Source of the DNA: Flavobacteriales bacterium
Lineage (GTDB): Bacteria; Bacteroidota; Bacteroidia; Flavobacteriales; CAJXXR01
NCBI GenBank assembly: GCA_025210805.1
Contig: JAOAQX010000007.1
Location: 244,695 to 301,109, forward strand
Length of the DNA stretch: 56,415 nucleotides
Direction of reading: 5' to 3'
A program made the translations under genes and the position numbers. Position 1 is the first letter of the stretch. Every line of letters begins with the position of its first letter. This document shows positions 26,433 through 36,016 of the stretch, one piece after another. The notes under the pieces were generated by a model. The model was not told the DNA's origin, made no database searches, and worked only from the letters and a program-made list of their open reading frames with translations.

Positions 26433-28532
26433 ATGACACCAAACACTTATATACAAGAAAATACCAGTTATCATAAAAACGCCATTCAGGCTGTTGTTAC
26501 CCTTTTAGATGGGGGCGCTACGATTCCTTTTATTGCCAGATACAGAAAAGATCAAACAGGAAATTTGGATGAAATAGCCATTTTAGAAATCCAAAAACTA
26601 AAAGAGAAACACGAAAAGCTGGTTGATAGAAAAGAAAGTATTCTTAAAAAACTCCAAGAAATAGGAGTGGAGGAAAATATCTTATCCAAAGTGAAAACTT
26701 GCTGGGATTTGTCAGAGCTTGAAAGGATTTATGAACCTTTTAAAGTGGCTAAAGGAAAGATACTAGAAAAAGCCATTACAGCAGGTTTTGAAAAATTTGC
26801 CAAGATGTTGATGAGCAATAATTCTATAGAGCCCTCTAGTTTTTTTGCCAGTAAAACTTGTAAAGATTTTCCTGATGCGGATGCAGTAGAAAAAGGAATT
26901 GCTCAAATTGTACAGCATTTTGTGTATCAAAATTCACTAGATTTTGTGCATCAAAATGCCCTCAGAAATGGATCTTGGCAATCCAAATTAAAGAAAACTG
27001 CCGATGAAGAAAAGGTAAAACATTTTAGTGCCTATACCGATTTTTCTCAACGAATAAATAGAATTGCTTCTCATCAATTCTTAGCTTTAGAACGGGCAAA
27101 AGAAGAAAAAGTACTGTCTGTAAAATTGGATTATGATAAAGCCTATTTACTCGAAAAAATTAATGAGAGATACTTAAAGTCGCATTTGGAACAAGCAGAT
27201 TGGCTAGAAAAAGAGATCAAAACCTGTTTTCAGAAAAAACTGAGTCCGAAAATAGAACGTGAGCTTTGGAAATATTCTAAAGAGCAAGCAGATGAACAAG
27301 CCGTAAAGGTTTTTTCAAGAAATTTAAAACAATTACTACTCACGCCTCCTTTGGGTGAAGCACGAGTTTTGGGAATTGATCCGGGTTTTAGAAGCGGCTG
27401 TAAACTCGTTTGTATTGATCGAAATGGAGATTTATTACATAATGAAACTATTTTTCCTTTTTCCGATGAGATCAATAAACGAAAAATGGCAGGTAAAAAA
27501 CTTCGACATGCTACAGAAGTCTTCAAGATTGAAGCCATTGCTGTGGGTGATGGTACGGCAGGAAAAGAGACTTTAGATTTTGCTCAAAAACAATTACTTT
27601 ATAATAAAATCCCCATCATTGAAGTAAACGAAAGTGGCGCATCTGTGTATTCTGCCTCTTCGGTGGGTAGAGAAGAATTCCCTTCTTATGATGTCACCGT
27701 TCGAGGAGCAGTTTCTATTGCGAGGCGTTTAGTAGATCCTTTAGCAGAACTCATTAAAATAGATCCAAAATCCATTGGAGTAGGACAATATCAGCATTCG
27801 GTAAATCAGAAATTACTGGAAGAAGAGCTGGGTTTTTGTGTAGAGTTTTGTGTAAACGAAGTAGGAGTAAATCTTAATACTGCCTCAAAATATTTATTGA
27901 AAAGAATAGCAGGTCTCAATGAAAATTTGGCACAAAAGATTGTGGAAAAAAGAAGTGAATTAGGAGCTTTTGAATCTCGTAAACAATTATTGGAGGTAAA
28001 AGGTTTAGGAACGAAAGCTTTTGAGCAATCAGCAGCATTTATGAAAATTTTTGATGGAGAAAATCCTTTGGACGCAACGGGAATACATCCAGAAAATTAT
28101 CAAGCTATTTATCAGCTCACTAGGAGTGAGGATATTAAAGAAATAAGAGAAAAAATTGGCGAAATTTCTGATCAAGAAGCAGAAGAAAATGGTATTGGGA
28201 AACATACTTTTACTGATATTAAAAATGCCATTCTCAAGCCACAGAGAGACCCAAGACCCAAGCTAAAAGATACAGGAATTGATAACGGATTCAAAAGTAT
28301 AAACGATGTTTTTGAAGGGCAAATGATTCAAGGAAAAGTGAAAAATATTACCAATTTTGGGTGCTTTTTAGACATCGGAATTAAAGAAAATGCACTGCTT
28401 CATATTTCAAAAATAAAGGCAGCTTTTGTAAGCGATGTTCATGAACATGTAAGCTTAAATGAAATATTGGAAGTAAAAGTGATACAGGTAGATAAAGAAC
28501 AAAAAAGAATCGGTGTATCTTTAATTGATTGA
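26433..28532 (+). CDS. tex: Tex family RNA-binding transcription accessory protein
   Basis: A 699-aa protein near the low end of the Tex length range. Order: N-terminal helical Tex domain (IPFIARYRKDQTGNLDE), YqgF/RNase H-like fold (VLGIDPGFRSGCKLVCID, then VGDGTAGKE), tandem helix-hairpin-helix elements (GVNLNTASKYLLKRIAGLN ... FESRKQLLEVKGLGTKAFEQ), and a C-terminal S1 domain (GQMIQGKVKNITNFGCFLDI ... KRIGVSL). Tex binds nucleic acid, is conserved in many bacteria, and has been tied to transcription and toxin expression. It is monocistronic here. Confidence 0.95.
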   Translation: MTPNTYIQENTSYHKNAIQAVVTLLDGGATIPFIARYRKDQTGNLDEIAILEIQKLKEKHEKLVDRKESILKKLQEIGVEENILSKVKTCWDLSELERIYEPFKVAKGKILEKAITAGFEKFAKMLMSNNSIEPSSFFASKTCKDFPDADAVEKGIAQIVQHFVYQNSLDFVHQNALRNGSWQSKLKKTADEEKVKHFSAYTDFSQRINRIASHQFLALERAKEEKVLSVKLDYDKAYLLEKINERYLKSHLEQADWLEKEIKTCFQKKLSPKIERELWKYSKEQADEQAVKVFSRNLKQLLLTPPLGEARVLGIDPGFRSGCKLVCIDRNGDLLHNETIFPFSDEINKRKMAGKKLRHATEVFKIEAIAVGDGTAGKETLDFAQKQLLYNKIPIIEVNESGASVYSASSVGREEFPSYDVTVRGAVSIARRLVDPLAELIKIDPKSIGVGQYQHSVNQKLLEEELGFCVEFCVNEVGVNLNTASKYLLKRIAGLNENLAQKIVEKRSELGAFESRKQLLEVKGLGTKAFEQSAAFMKIFDGENPLDATGIHPENYQAIYQLTRSEDIKEIREKIGEISDQEAEENGIGKHTFTDIKNAILKPQRDPRPKLKDTGIDNGFKSINDVFEGQMIQGKVKNITNFGCFLDIGIKENALLHISKIKAAFVSDVHEHVSLNEILEVKVIQVDKEQKRIGVSLID

Positions 28533-28589
28533 TTGTTTGATATTCATTTGGTATAATTTTGTATTTTCACAAAAGATAATAAAACTCCA

Positions 28590-30359
28590 TTGCTAAACAC
28601 TATTAAAAAAGCAGTACTCCAAGTACATCTTTGGCGGATTAAGAATATTCCGCTCAAGAATTTTTTGCTGATAATTAGTATTTTCATAGGAATTTTTTCG
28701 GGTTTACTAGCGGTGAGTCTCAAGGTTTCTGTTAAAGCATTACAGGGATTTATAGATTCGTTTCATCATTTCGATATTGGAAATTATCTTCATCTGTTTT
28801 ATCCCGTAATTGGAGTCATTTTGAGTTTTTTGATCATAAAAAAAATCCTTAGAATTAAAATTCCAAAAGGGATTCCAGAAATTCTTCATAAAATTTCAAA
28901 AAAAACAGGGAAAATTTCCCATTATCAAGGACTTAATTCTTTTTTAGGTGCCATTTTTACGGTAGGGTTTGGAGGTTCTGTTGGGCTTGAAGCTCCTGCT
29001 GCACAATCGGCTTCGGCTTTTGGTTATAATTTAGGAATTCTATTTAACCTAAATCATAAAGCCAAAATTTTACTCATAGGATGTGCCGCATCGGCAACAC
29101 TTTCTGCTATTTTTAATGCACCCATTGCAGCTGTGGTATTCGCTTTGGAGGTTTTTATGTTAGATCTTACTACAGCATCCATTGTTCCCTTATTATTGTC
29201 TTCGGCAACGGCCTTGCTTACTAAGTATTTTTTGATGGAAAATGATACTTCTTTTCATTATACCTTAGGACAGGTTTTTGATCAAAGTTATCTTCCCCAA
29301 ATCGTACTATTGGGTGTTTTTACGGGGATTTTTTCGGCAGTTTATCACAGGATTTATTTTTATACAGAGCAGTTTTTTAGCAGGTGGAATAAACTTTGGA
29401 TAAAATGGCTTGTGGGTGGTATAATTTTGGGAATTCTGATTTTCCTTTTTCCATCACTCTACGGAGAAGGTTATGATTATATCAATCAATTATTGAGTGG
29501 AAATGATGCCAATTTTTGGATTTTTGAAACCGATGGTTTCCTTGTTTTTGTTATCCTTATGCTACTTATGGTCCTTTTTAAGGCAATCGCCAGTGCAATT
29601 ACCATACAAATGGGTGGAATAGGTGGGGTTTTTGCTCCCAGTTTATTTATTGGAGGTTCTTTCGGTTTTTTGATAGCCAAAGTGCTCAATTTCTTTGGAA
29701 TGGAAGCCAATACGGGCCAGTTTACCCTTTTGGGAATGGCAGGCTTAGTATCGGGATTATTGCACGCTCCACTCACTGCTATCTTTTTAATTGCTGAAAT
29801 TACAGGTGGTTATAAGCTTTTCCTTCCGCTTATGATTGTAACGGCAGTGGCATTCGTAATCAGTAAATATTTTGAACCAAATTCAATCTACAAAAAACAG
29901 CTTATTCGACGGGGTAGTAGCTACGGTCGAGGAAAAGATAGATTGGTAATTGATCAAATATCTTTTAGAGAATTAATAGAAAAAGATTTTTATACGATTC
30001 ATATAGACGACCATTTGGGAAGCTTGGTGGAAGCTGTAAAAAATTCGAGTAGAAATATGTTTCCTGTAATAGATGACGAATACAATTTTTTAGGAATTAT
30101 TCAACTCGATGATATCCGTGAATACCTTTTTGAAACGGAGCTTTACGAACAGATGAGTATCCGAGAAATTGTACATGATCCAGTTGCTCAATGCGATATT
30201 AATATCGAAGCCTCAGAAATGATTGATTTGTTCAAAAAGTCCAATGCTTGGAATATTGTAATTACCGATCAAGGTAAATACGTCGGTTTTGTATCAAGAT
30301 CCAAGATCTTCAATGTGTATCGAAAAACGATGATCCGTTATACTCAGGAAGAGTTTTGA
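28590..30359 (+). CDS. ClC-family chloride channel/antiporter with two CBS domains
   Basis: A 589-aa membrane protein. Residues about 20-430 hold the ClC helices with three selectivity signatures: KGIPEI, then GGSVGLEAPAAQ where the gating Glu is kept but the usual Lys/Arg-Glu-Gly is Leu-Glu-Ala, and GGIGGVFAPSLFIGG. Two cytoplasmic CBS domains follow (residues about 450-575), which in relatives bind adenine nucleotides. The retained gating Glu suggests an H+/Cl- exchanger or a gated channel. The start appears to be TTG at 28590, as no in-frame ATG gives the family N-terminus. It is 57 nt after tex. Confidence 0.88.
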   Translation: MLNTIKKAVLQVHLWRIKNIPLKNFLLIISIFIGIFSGLLAVSLKVSVKALQGFIDSFHHFDIGNYLHLFYPVIGVILSFLIIKKILRIKIPKGIPEILHKISKKTGKISHYQGLNSFLGAIFTVGFGGSVGLEAPAAQSASAFGYNLGILFNLNHKAKILLIGCAASATLSAIFNAPIAAVVFALEVFMLDLTTASIVPLLLSSATALLTKYFLMENDTSFHYTLGQVFDQSYLPQIVLLGVFTGIFSAVYHRIYFYTEQFFSRWNKLWIKWLVGGIILGILIFLFPSLYGEGYDYINQLLSGNDANFWIFETDGFLVFVILMLLMVLFKAIASAITIQMGGIGGVFAPSLFIGGSFGFLIAKVLNFFGMEANTGQFTLLGMAGLVSGLLHAPLTAIFLIAEITGGYKLFLPLMIVTAVAFVISKYFEPNSIYKKQLIRRGSSYGRGKDRLVIDQISFRELIEKDFYTIHIDDHLGSLVEAVKNSSRNMFPVIDDEYNFLGIIQLDDIREYLFETELYEQMSIREIVHDPVAQCDINIEASEMIDLFKKSNAWNIVITDQGKYVGFVSRSKIFNVYRKTMIRYTQEEF

Positions 30360-30499
30360 TTAACATATTGAAAAAAAATATAAAAGACTAATCCCTTAGG
30401 TCAAATTAGCTTTCATTAATAATATATTCACATTTTCAATGTGAAATTGGAATTACCATTTGGTTTTTGCAGAAAATTACTCAGTTCAGTACTTGATAT

Positions 30500-30570
30500 T
30501 GTTGTTTGGAACAAAAAAATACCGTTCAGAACAAAAACGATTTTGACCGTCATTTTTCAAACTACTTTTG
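30500..30570 (+). promoter_or_regulatory. tandem LytTR-like box promoter 1 (FISUMP surface protein)
   Basis: Boxes TGTTGTTTGGAACA (30500-30513) and TACCGTTCAGAACA (30520-30533) repeat at 20 bp. After exactly 29 nt comes the -7 box TACTTTTG (30563-30570), and 23 nt later the ATG at 30594. ACCGTTCAG inside box 2 fits the published LytTR half-site consensus. Confidence 0.75.
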
Positions 30571-30593
30571 AAAAAAATAAACATAGTTTAAAT

Positions 30594-33350
30594 ATGAAAG
30601 TAGTTAGCACCATTAGTAAGTGGTTGTACTTAATTACGGTAATAAGTACACTCACAATTTCTACCCGTTCTTATAGTCAAATAGGAATAGGGACTACCAA
30701 TCCTCATCCTTCTGCCATTTTGGAGTTGGAGTCTACCTCTAAAGGGTTTCTACCACCCAGACTTACAGAAACTCAAAAAAGCAATATGGTAAATCCTGCA
30801 AGCGGACTTATGATCTATAATTTGGATAAGAAGTGTATTGATGTGAATCAAGGAACTCCAACTACTCCTGATTGGAACTGTTATGGCTTCACACCAAATA
30901 TAACAGTTTTTAACGGCTGTAATTCTAATGGAATTGCGGGTAATTATGTCTTAAACCAAGCCTTAACCGCTTCTCACTATTATTCAATAAACATTCAAAA
31001 TGCTGGAACTACTTCTAGTGGAGCGCTTAATTTTGCGACCTCAGATTTAAGTCTTTCTGGTAATAACGGAGGAATCACAGTAGCTTCGGTCTCTCCAACT
31101 TCAGCTAATATTCCAGCAGGAGGAAACCAAGTAGTGACTTACCAACTTACTGGTACCCCTACACAATTAGGTAATTTTACGACTTCATGGTCCAATAGTG
31201 GATTATCTTGTAGTGGAAGTGAAACTATTTCGGGTATTCCTGTTTTGGCTGAAGTTTGTACAGGAACCAATGGACTTAAAGGGAATTATACTCAAAACTC
31301 TGCATTAAACAATACACACTATTTCCGTGTAAGAATCAATAATACAGGATCGGCAGCTTCCGGAACACTTAACTTTGCGACCTCGGATTTAAGTCTTTCT
31401 GGTAATAACGGAGGAATCACCGTAGCTTCAGTTTCTCCAGCCACTGCAACCATTGCAGCAGGAGGAAATCAAGTAGTGACTTACCAACTAACAGGAACTC
31501 CTACGCAATCAGGTAACTTTACGACTTCATGGTCCAATAATGGATTATCTTGTAGTGGAAATAGAACTATTTCGGGTATTCCAGTTTTGGCCGAAGTTTG
31601 TACAGGAACCAATGGACTTAAAGGGAATTATACTCAAAACTCAGCACTAAATAATACGCATTATTTCCGTGTAAGAATCAATAATACAGGATCGGCAGCT
31701 TCCGGAACGCTTAACTTTGCGACATCAGATATTTCTTTATCGGGTAATAACGGAGGAATCACCGTAGCTTCAGTCTCTCCAGCCACTGCAAACATTGCAG
31801 CAGGAGGAAACCAAGTAGTGACTTATCAACTTACAGGAACCCCTACACAATCAGGTAATTTTACGACTTCATGTTCCAATAGTGGATTATCTTGTAGTGG
31901 AAATAGAACTGTTTCTGCTCCTATTGTTACTAATGATTGTAATACAAATGGTATTGAGGGAACCTATATACAAGGAGCGAATTTAACCGCTGCAAACAAA
32001 TTTACGGTTACTATTAATAATACAGGTACTGCTAGTAGTACTCAGACATTCTCTACAGGTGATTTGAGTTTAAGTGGTGTAGGAGGTATGACCGTATCTT
32101 CTGTTAGTCCAACTTCAGTGAATATTCCAGCAGGTGGCTCACAATTAGTTACTTACCAATTAGGAGGTACACCAGCGGCTTCTGGAACCCTCAATGTCAC
32201 ATGGAGTAAGACAGGGTTTACTAGTTGTACTAAAAATCAAGCTGTTCAAATTGGAAATGCCAATTTTAATTTCCCAAAAACAGCGTATATACTTTCCACA
32301 ATGGATGGAAGTCCACAGGTTAATTTCCAAGGTGTAATCAATAATACAACCAAGAAAATTTTAATTAAAGTTCCTTATACAGGAGGAGTGGGAAGCTATG
32401 CGGCATTTAATGGGACTTATGTAGCCAATAATCCAGGTACTGGTCAAAGTGATAATAATAGTTTCCGAATTACTTATCCTGCAGGAAATTTCTCTGCTTC
32501 AGGAGTAATCACAGTAACCATACAAGTGAATGGCGATGGAAACTTTAATATTAAAAAACTATTATTTAATGCTGAAAATACCATAGCTACATTAAACTTT
32601 TCGATAAATGGAGAGAGCAAAGGAAATATTATACTAAAAGGTGCTGGAGGAATTCCAGATAGACGATATAGTGATCCTTCACACCGTTTTGTATATGCTC
32701 CTATACTTGCAGAAGATGGAAATATTTGGCTTAATAACAATTTAGGGGCAAATTATGCCAACAGAAATATGACATCAGTATTTGATCCATCTAAACAAGC
32801 CACCTCTGTAACGGATAGGCATGCTTATGGATCGCATATTCAATGGGGTAGATTTACAGATGGTCATGAGCTTATGACATATCCTACAAATACTACAGCA
32901 AACTTAACGAACCCAACTAATGTTACATATACCAAGTCTCCAACAGATGTCCCAGGTCATAGTAATTTTATTCTTGCATTTGGAACACCTCCTCAATGGC
33001 ACAATAGTGGAGACTGGAGAAGTACTCCAAATACAAATTTATGGCAGGGAGTGAACGGAACGAATAATCCTTGTCCTGTTGGATATAGAGTGCCAACATT
33101 AAGTGAATTCACAACATTGATTAGCGTGGAAGAAATGACTAATCTATCAGGTTATGTAAATTCTTTAATTTTTCCAAATGCAGGAGCAAATGGAGGAGAT
33201 AGTGCTCCAGGAGGTTATGCTAGATATTATACTTCTACAGTGAACTCTGGTACAAGATCTCGAGTAGTTACAAGAACTTTAACTGGGGTACCATTTTTAC
33301 ATCAATCTGGACGTCACAATGGAAACTCTGTGAGATGTATTAAAAATTGA
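30594..33350 (+). CDS. secreted repeat protein with C-terminal FISUMP domain
   Basis: A 918-aa secreted protein. The start at 30594 is set by the signal peptide (MKVVSTISKWLYLITVISTL) and the promoter at 30500-30570; the open frame runs 51 codons further up, through the promoter. Mature N-terminus: QIGIGTTNPHPSAILELEST, then GFLPPRLT, a module shared with the protein at 34047. Residues about 109-555 hold four tandem beta-sandwich-like units of about 113 aa (Cys-started, NFATSDLSLSGNNGGITV, VSP, GGNQVVTYQLTGTP). The middle two are nearly identical at DNA level. The C-terminal 200 residues resemble the FISUMP (TIGR02145) fold: WLNNNLGANYAN, CPVGYRVPTLSEF, then SVRCIKN. Probably a surface protein; no T9SS sorting domain is obvious. 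Confidence 0.8.
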   Translation: MKVVSTISKWLYLITVISTLTISTRSYSQIGIGTTNPHPSAILELESTSKGFLPPRLTETQKSNMVNPASGLMIYNLDKKCIDVNQGTPTTPDWNCYGFTPNITVFNGCNSNGIAGNYVLNQALTASHYYSINIQNAGTTSSGALNFATSDLSLSGNNGGITVASVSPTSANIPAGGNQVVTYQLTGTPTQLGNFTTSWSNSGLSCSGSETISGIPVLAEVCTGTNGLKGNYTQNSALNNTHYFRVRINNTGSAASGTLNFATSDLSLSGNNGGITVASVSPATATIAAGGNQVVTYQLTGTPTQSGNFTTSWSNNGLSCSGNRTISGIPVLAEVCTGTNGLKGNYTQNSALNNTHYFRVRINNTGSAASGTLNFATSDISLSGNNGGITVASVSPATANIAAGGNQVVTYQLTGTPTQSGNFTTSCSNSGLSCSGNRTVSAPIVTNDCNTNGIEGTYIQGANLTAANKFTVTINNTGTASSTQTFSTGDLSLSGVGGMTVSSVSPTSVNIPAGGSQLVTYQLGGTPAASGTLNVTWSKTGFTSCTKNQAVQIGNANFNFPKTAYILSTMDGSPQVNFQGVINNTTKKILIKVPYTGGVGSYAAFNGTYVANNPGTGQSDNNSFRITYPAGNFSASGVITVTIQVNGDGNFNIKKLLFNAENTIATLNFSINGESKGNIILKGAGGIPDRRYSDPSHRFVYAPILAEDGNIWLNNNLGANYANRNMTSVFDPSKQATSVTDRHAYGSHIQWGRFTDGHELMTYPTNTTANLTNPTNVTYTKSPTDVPGHSNFILAFGTPPQWHNSGDWRSTPNTNLWQGVNGTNNPCPVGYRVPTLSEFTTLISVEEMTNLSGYVNSLIFPNAGANGGDSAPGGYARYYTSTVNSGTRSRVVTRTLTGVPFLHQSGRHNGNSVRCIKN
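30918..32250 (+). repeat. in-frame tandem repeats (about 340 nt units)
   Basis: Unit starts, marked by the conserved Cys codon, are at 30918, 31257, 31599 and 31938, so the periods are 339, 342 and 339 nt. Units 2 and 3 are almost identical for long stretches, unit 1 is close in its second half, and unit 4 is diverged. Confidence 0.85.
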
Positions 33351-33369
33351 TAAGTAGAAAAATAATGTT

Positions 33370-33413
33370 AAAAAAAATTGATGTGAGATCTCTTTTCACA
33401 TCAATTTTTTTTG
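33370..33413 (+). terminator. intrinsic terminator
   Basis: AAAAATTGATGTGA pairs with TCACATCAATTTTT and is followed by a T-run, 20 nt after the FISUMP gene stop. The following 33420-33950 contains no gene I can support, only the repeat remnant at 33834. Confidence 0.85.
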
Positions 33414-33833
33414 TTTAATAATCTGTCATGGTAAGAGGAAAAGCTTTTTGCTACTTTTATTAGAAAATGGGATTCGGGTTAGGTTTGTTGTAAATGTTTA
33501 AATAATTCTTGTTTTCCGACCCTATGGGTCAAATCTAAAAAATAGAAGTGTGGCTCAATTTTTAAGTCGAACTTACGTTAATGTTAGGAATTCTGATTGA
33601 ATTATTCAATAACTTCGTCTTTTCAATTTCTTGACCAAGCTACTGATCCTTATTTTAGTAGATATTCTGTATGTATGTTAATATGATAGCAACTCACAAT
33701 ATTCCTAATAATTTCTACATTTTCTAATTTACAAACTTGAAAAAGTATTTCCCTACACCGTTTTTGATCATTTCCCTTAAGCTCTTTGTTTTGATATTTT
33801 GTTATCCAAACAATATGGCAAGATCAAAGAATA

Positions 33834-33851
33834 ATACCATAAATGGTATAA
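33834..33851. repeat. remnant of the palindromic repeat family
   Basis: ATACCATAAATGGTAT is a perfect 16-bp palindrome equal to the two outer ends of the intergenic repeat family joined with no interior. It may be a deletion footprint or a minimal copy. Confidence 0.45.
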
Positions 33852-33959
33852 CAGCATGACTCTTTTTTCTGTACGCTTTAAAGATAATTCAATAATTTTT
33901 TACCCTCCGCTAAGGTTCTGCAATGGAATTGTAGGATTTTTATCCCATTTCTGGGGTAA

Positions 33960-34003
33960 AAAAAAGAGACTGCCATATTATTTTATGGATCAGTCTCTTG
34001 GTA
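33960..34003 (-). terminator. intrinsic terminator of the propeller-protein gene
   Basis: On the minus strand AAGAGACTG and CAGTCTCTT flank an AT loop and are followed by eight T. It lies about 45 nt past the stop of the gene at 34047. Confidence 0.8.
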
Positions 34004-34046
34004 ATCTAAAAATGAAATTTATTTAGTTGGCAAGAAGAAGAGTGTA

Positions 34047-35480
34047 TCAGTAAATCAAATAAACGGCTCCTAAATCACTGTTATCTCTCGGAGCTCCTAC
34101 TATGGCTTGAGTTCCTACTGAATGAAAGCTCACTGAAAACCCAAAATCGTTGATCCCAATATGATTATCCGGCGTTATTTTTTTGTGTTCTACCCAATTA
34201 TTATTGCTATTTAGAGAGTAAAGGTAAGCAGCTCCTATTTTTGAATTATCTATCGGTGCACCAATAATCATTCTAGACCCATCATTACTAAAATCTAAAG
34301 AGGTACCAAATTCACTTGCTCCGATAGCATTTGTAGGAATAATTTTTTGATTTTGTACCCAAACATTAGATCCATTTAAAGAATATATATAAACTGCTCC
34401 AATGCTATTATTATCAGTGTATGAGCCTACACTAAGTGTGGTCCCATCGGAATTTAAGGCAATTGATCTACCAAATTTTCCTGCTCCAACATTGTTAGTT
34501 GGAATTATCTTTTGATCTTGCACCCAAACGTTGGATCCATTTAGTGAAAACACGTAAACCGCTCCAATGTCCGAATTATCAAGATATGCACTCACAATAA
34601 AACGTGTTCCATCTGCATTTAGTGCCATAGCAAGGCCAAATAGACCATTGCCAATACCATTTGTAGGAATAATCTTTTGATCTTGTACCCAAACATTAGA
34701 TCCATCTAACGAATAAACATATACAGCGCCTATACTGCCGTTATCAGATAAAGAACTTGCAATAATTTTCGATCCATCTGCATTGAAATCTACAGAACCT
34801 CCAAATTGACCTGTACCAATTCCATTAGTTGGAACAATTTTTTGATCTTCTACCCAAACATTTGATCCATTTAATGAATAGATATATACTGCTCCTATAC
34901 TGTTATCATCGGAAAATGCACCTACGGCAATTTTTGTACCATCAGGACTCATTTTGGTAGCATAACCAAAGTTACTTACTCCAATATTATTCGTAGGTAC
35001 TATTTTTTGATCTTCTGTCCAGACACTGTCGTTTATGGAGTAAACGTAAACAGCACCCATACTTGAATCGTCTAAATATGCACCAACTACTCCGTTTTTT
35101 CCGTCATCACTCAAACTAACGGTTGTACCAAAATATGAACTCCCTATTCCATTGGGGGTAATTATTTTTTTCTGTTTTGTAGGTAGGTTGTAAACTTCAA
35201 TATTAGTACATAAATTCACCCAGATATTCGAATTATAAGTACATAAACAATTTTCATCTATACTGTAGACCATCAATCCTTCTGCAGGATTTATAATATC
35301 GTCAATTTGACTATAAGTCAACCTAGGCATCAAGAACCCTTGAGTACTTGAGGATAATTCTAAAGTGGCCGATTGATCAGGAATCGTTGTTCCAATACCG
35401 ATTTGAGCGAAACTAGAAAAAGATGTGACTGTTAGAATAAGTAGTATAAAGGCAATACCTAACATTGATTTATTTTTCAT
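34047..35480 (-). CDS. secreted FG-GAP-like seven-bladed propeller protein
   Basis: A 477-aa secreted protein. I start it at 35480 (MKNKSMLGIAFILLILTVTS), a signal peptide that also fits the promoter geometry upstream. The mature protein begins QIGIGTTIPDQSATLELSSS, then GFLMPRLT and INPAEGLMVYSIDENC, the same module as in the FISUMP protein at 30594. From residue about 110 to the end there are seven repeats of about 52 aa with the pattern QKI(I/V)PTNxIGxxxFG, xxDGxxxxVGA, xDNSxIGAVYVYSL, NxWV. Seven FG-GAP-like units make a closed beta-propeller. No sorting domain follows, so it may stay periplasmic or bind another surface component. Its role is unknown; the shared module and promoter tie it to its neighbours. 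Confidence 0.8.
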   Translation of the reverse strand: MKNKSMLGIAFILLILTVTSFSSFAQIGIGTTIPDQSATLELSSSTQGFLMPRLTYSQIDDIINPAEGLMVYSIDENCLCTYNSNIWVNLCTNIEVYNLPTKQKKIITPNGIGSSYFGTTVSLSDDGKNGVVGAYLDDSSMGAVYVYSINDSVWTEDQKIVPTNNIGVSNFGYATKMSPDGTKIAVGAFSDDNSIGAVYIYSLNGSNVWVEDQKIVPTNGIGTGQFGGSVDFNADGSKIIASSLSDNGSIGAVYVYSLDGSNVWVQDQKIIPTNGIGNGLFGLAMALNADGTRFIVSAYLDNSDIGAVYVFSLNGSNVWVQDQKIIPTNNVGAGKFGRSIALNSDGTTLSVGSYTDNNSIGAVYIYSLNGSNVWVQNQKIIPTNAIGASEFGTSLDFSNDGSRMIIGAPIDNSKIGAAYLYSLNSNNNWVEHKKITPDNHIGINDFGFSVSFHSVGTQAIVGAPRDNSDLGAVYLIY

Positions 35481-35502
35481 AAAAGAGTTTTTTTTTTGAT
35501 TA

Positions 35503-35573
35503 CAAACTTCACGATACAAAGATTCATGAGAATGTTTTTTGTTCTATACACACAGAATTTGTTCTGAACGACA
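35503..35573 (-). promoter_or_regulatory. tandem LytTR-like box promoter 2 (propeller protein)
   Basis: On the minus strand: box TGTCGTTCAGAACA (35573-35560), box GTGTGTATAGAACA (35553-35540), exactly 29 nt, then GAAGTTTG (35510-35503) at the -7 position, and 22 nt to the ATG at 35480. Same geometry as promoter 1. Confidence 0.72.
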
Positions 35574-36016
35574 GTGTTTTGAATGATAATTTTGAAATGC
35601 ACACAAGAATCTAAACTAGGGTTATCGATTTTTTGATATTTCAGTTTGAAAAACTAGGAAAATGATACGATAAGAGTTTGAAAATTATTGTCTATTCACT
35701 ATTTATAGAGTAAAAGTAATATGGCTGTGGCTTAAATACTTATGTAGATTGTATATGATTAGTTATCTAAATATAAGAAGGGAAATCTTATTTAAAATAA
35801 TCCGAACAAAAGCATGTGTAATAAACTAAAATCATTTTTGGTTTATTAAAAAAAGAGTTCTTTTTAGATAAATGTTTTAGAACAAATTCATATCAAAAAA
35901 AGCAATAATTTTTGGTGAGTATCCATTAACTAAAAAAAAGAACTGGTGCTATTTTTGAGTAAACACAACCTTTGTTCGGAATAAGTATTATTTTTCATAC
36001 CAGAACAAGAACAGCG
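35574..36016. other. AT-rich stretch with no recognised gene
   Basis: Within this stretch the only reading signal I see is a 22-codon minus-strand ORF at 35930-35998 (starts MKNNTYSEQR, ends in Phe-Phe) placed 18 nt after promoter 3. It could be a short peptide, a leader, or chance inside a non-coding RNA. Several additional GAACA half-site-like words are scattered here. Confidence 0.3.

Noticed and set aside
28590-28592. Frameshift or truncation at the ClC N-terminus because no ATG is present
   Set aside because: The TTG start gives a full-length family N-terminus; alternative start codons also appear to serve kdsD and the kinase at 48477.
30441-30593. Longer N-terminus of the FISUMP protein
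   Set aside because: The extra 51 codons run through the tandem boxes and -7 element and would hide the signal peptide.
30918-32250. CRISPR-like or other non-coding repeat array
   Set aside because: The repeats are about 340 nt, in frame, and translate to one continuous beta-rich protein with no spacers.
33420-33950. Small gene between the FISUMP and propeller genes
   Set aside because: No frame of convincing length or composition on either strand; only a repeat remnant and a terminator are supported.
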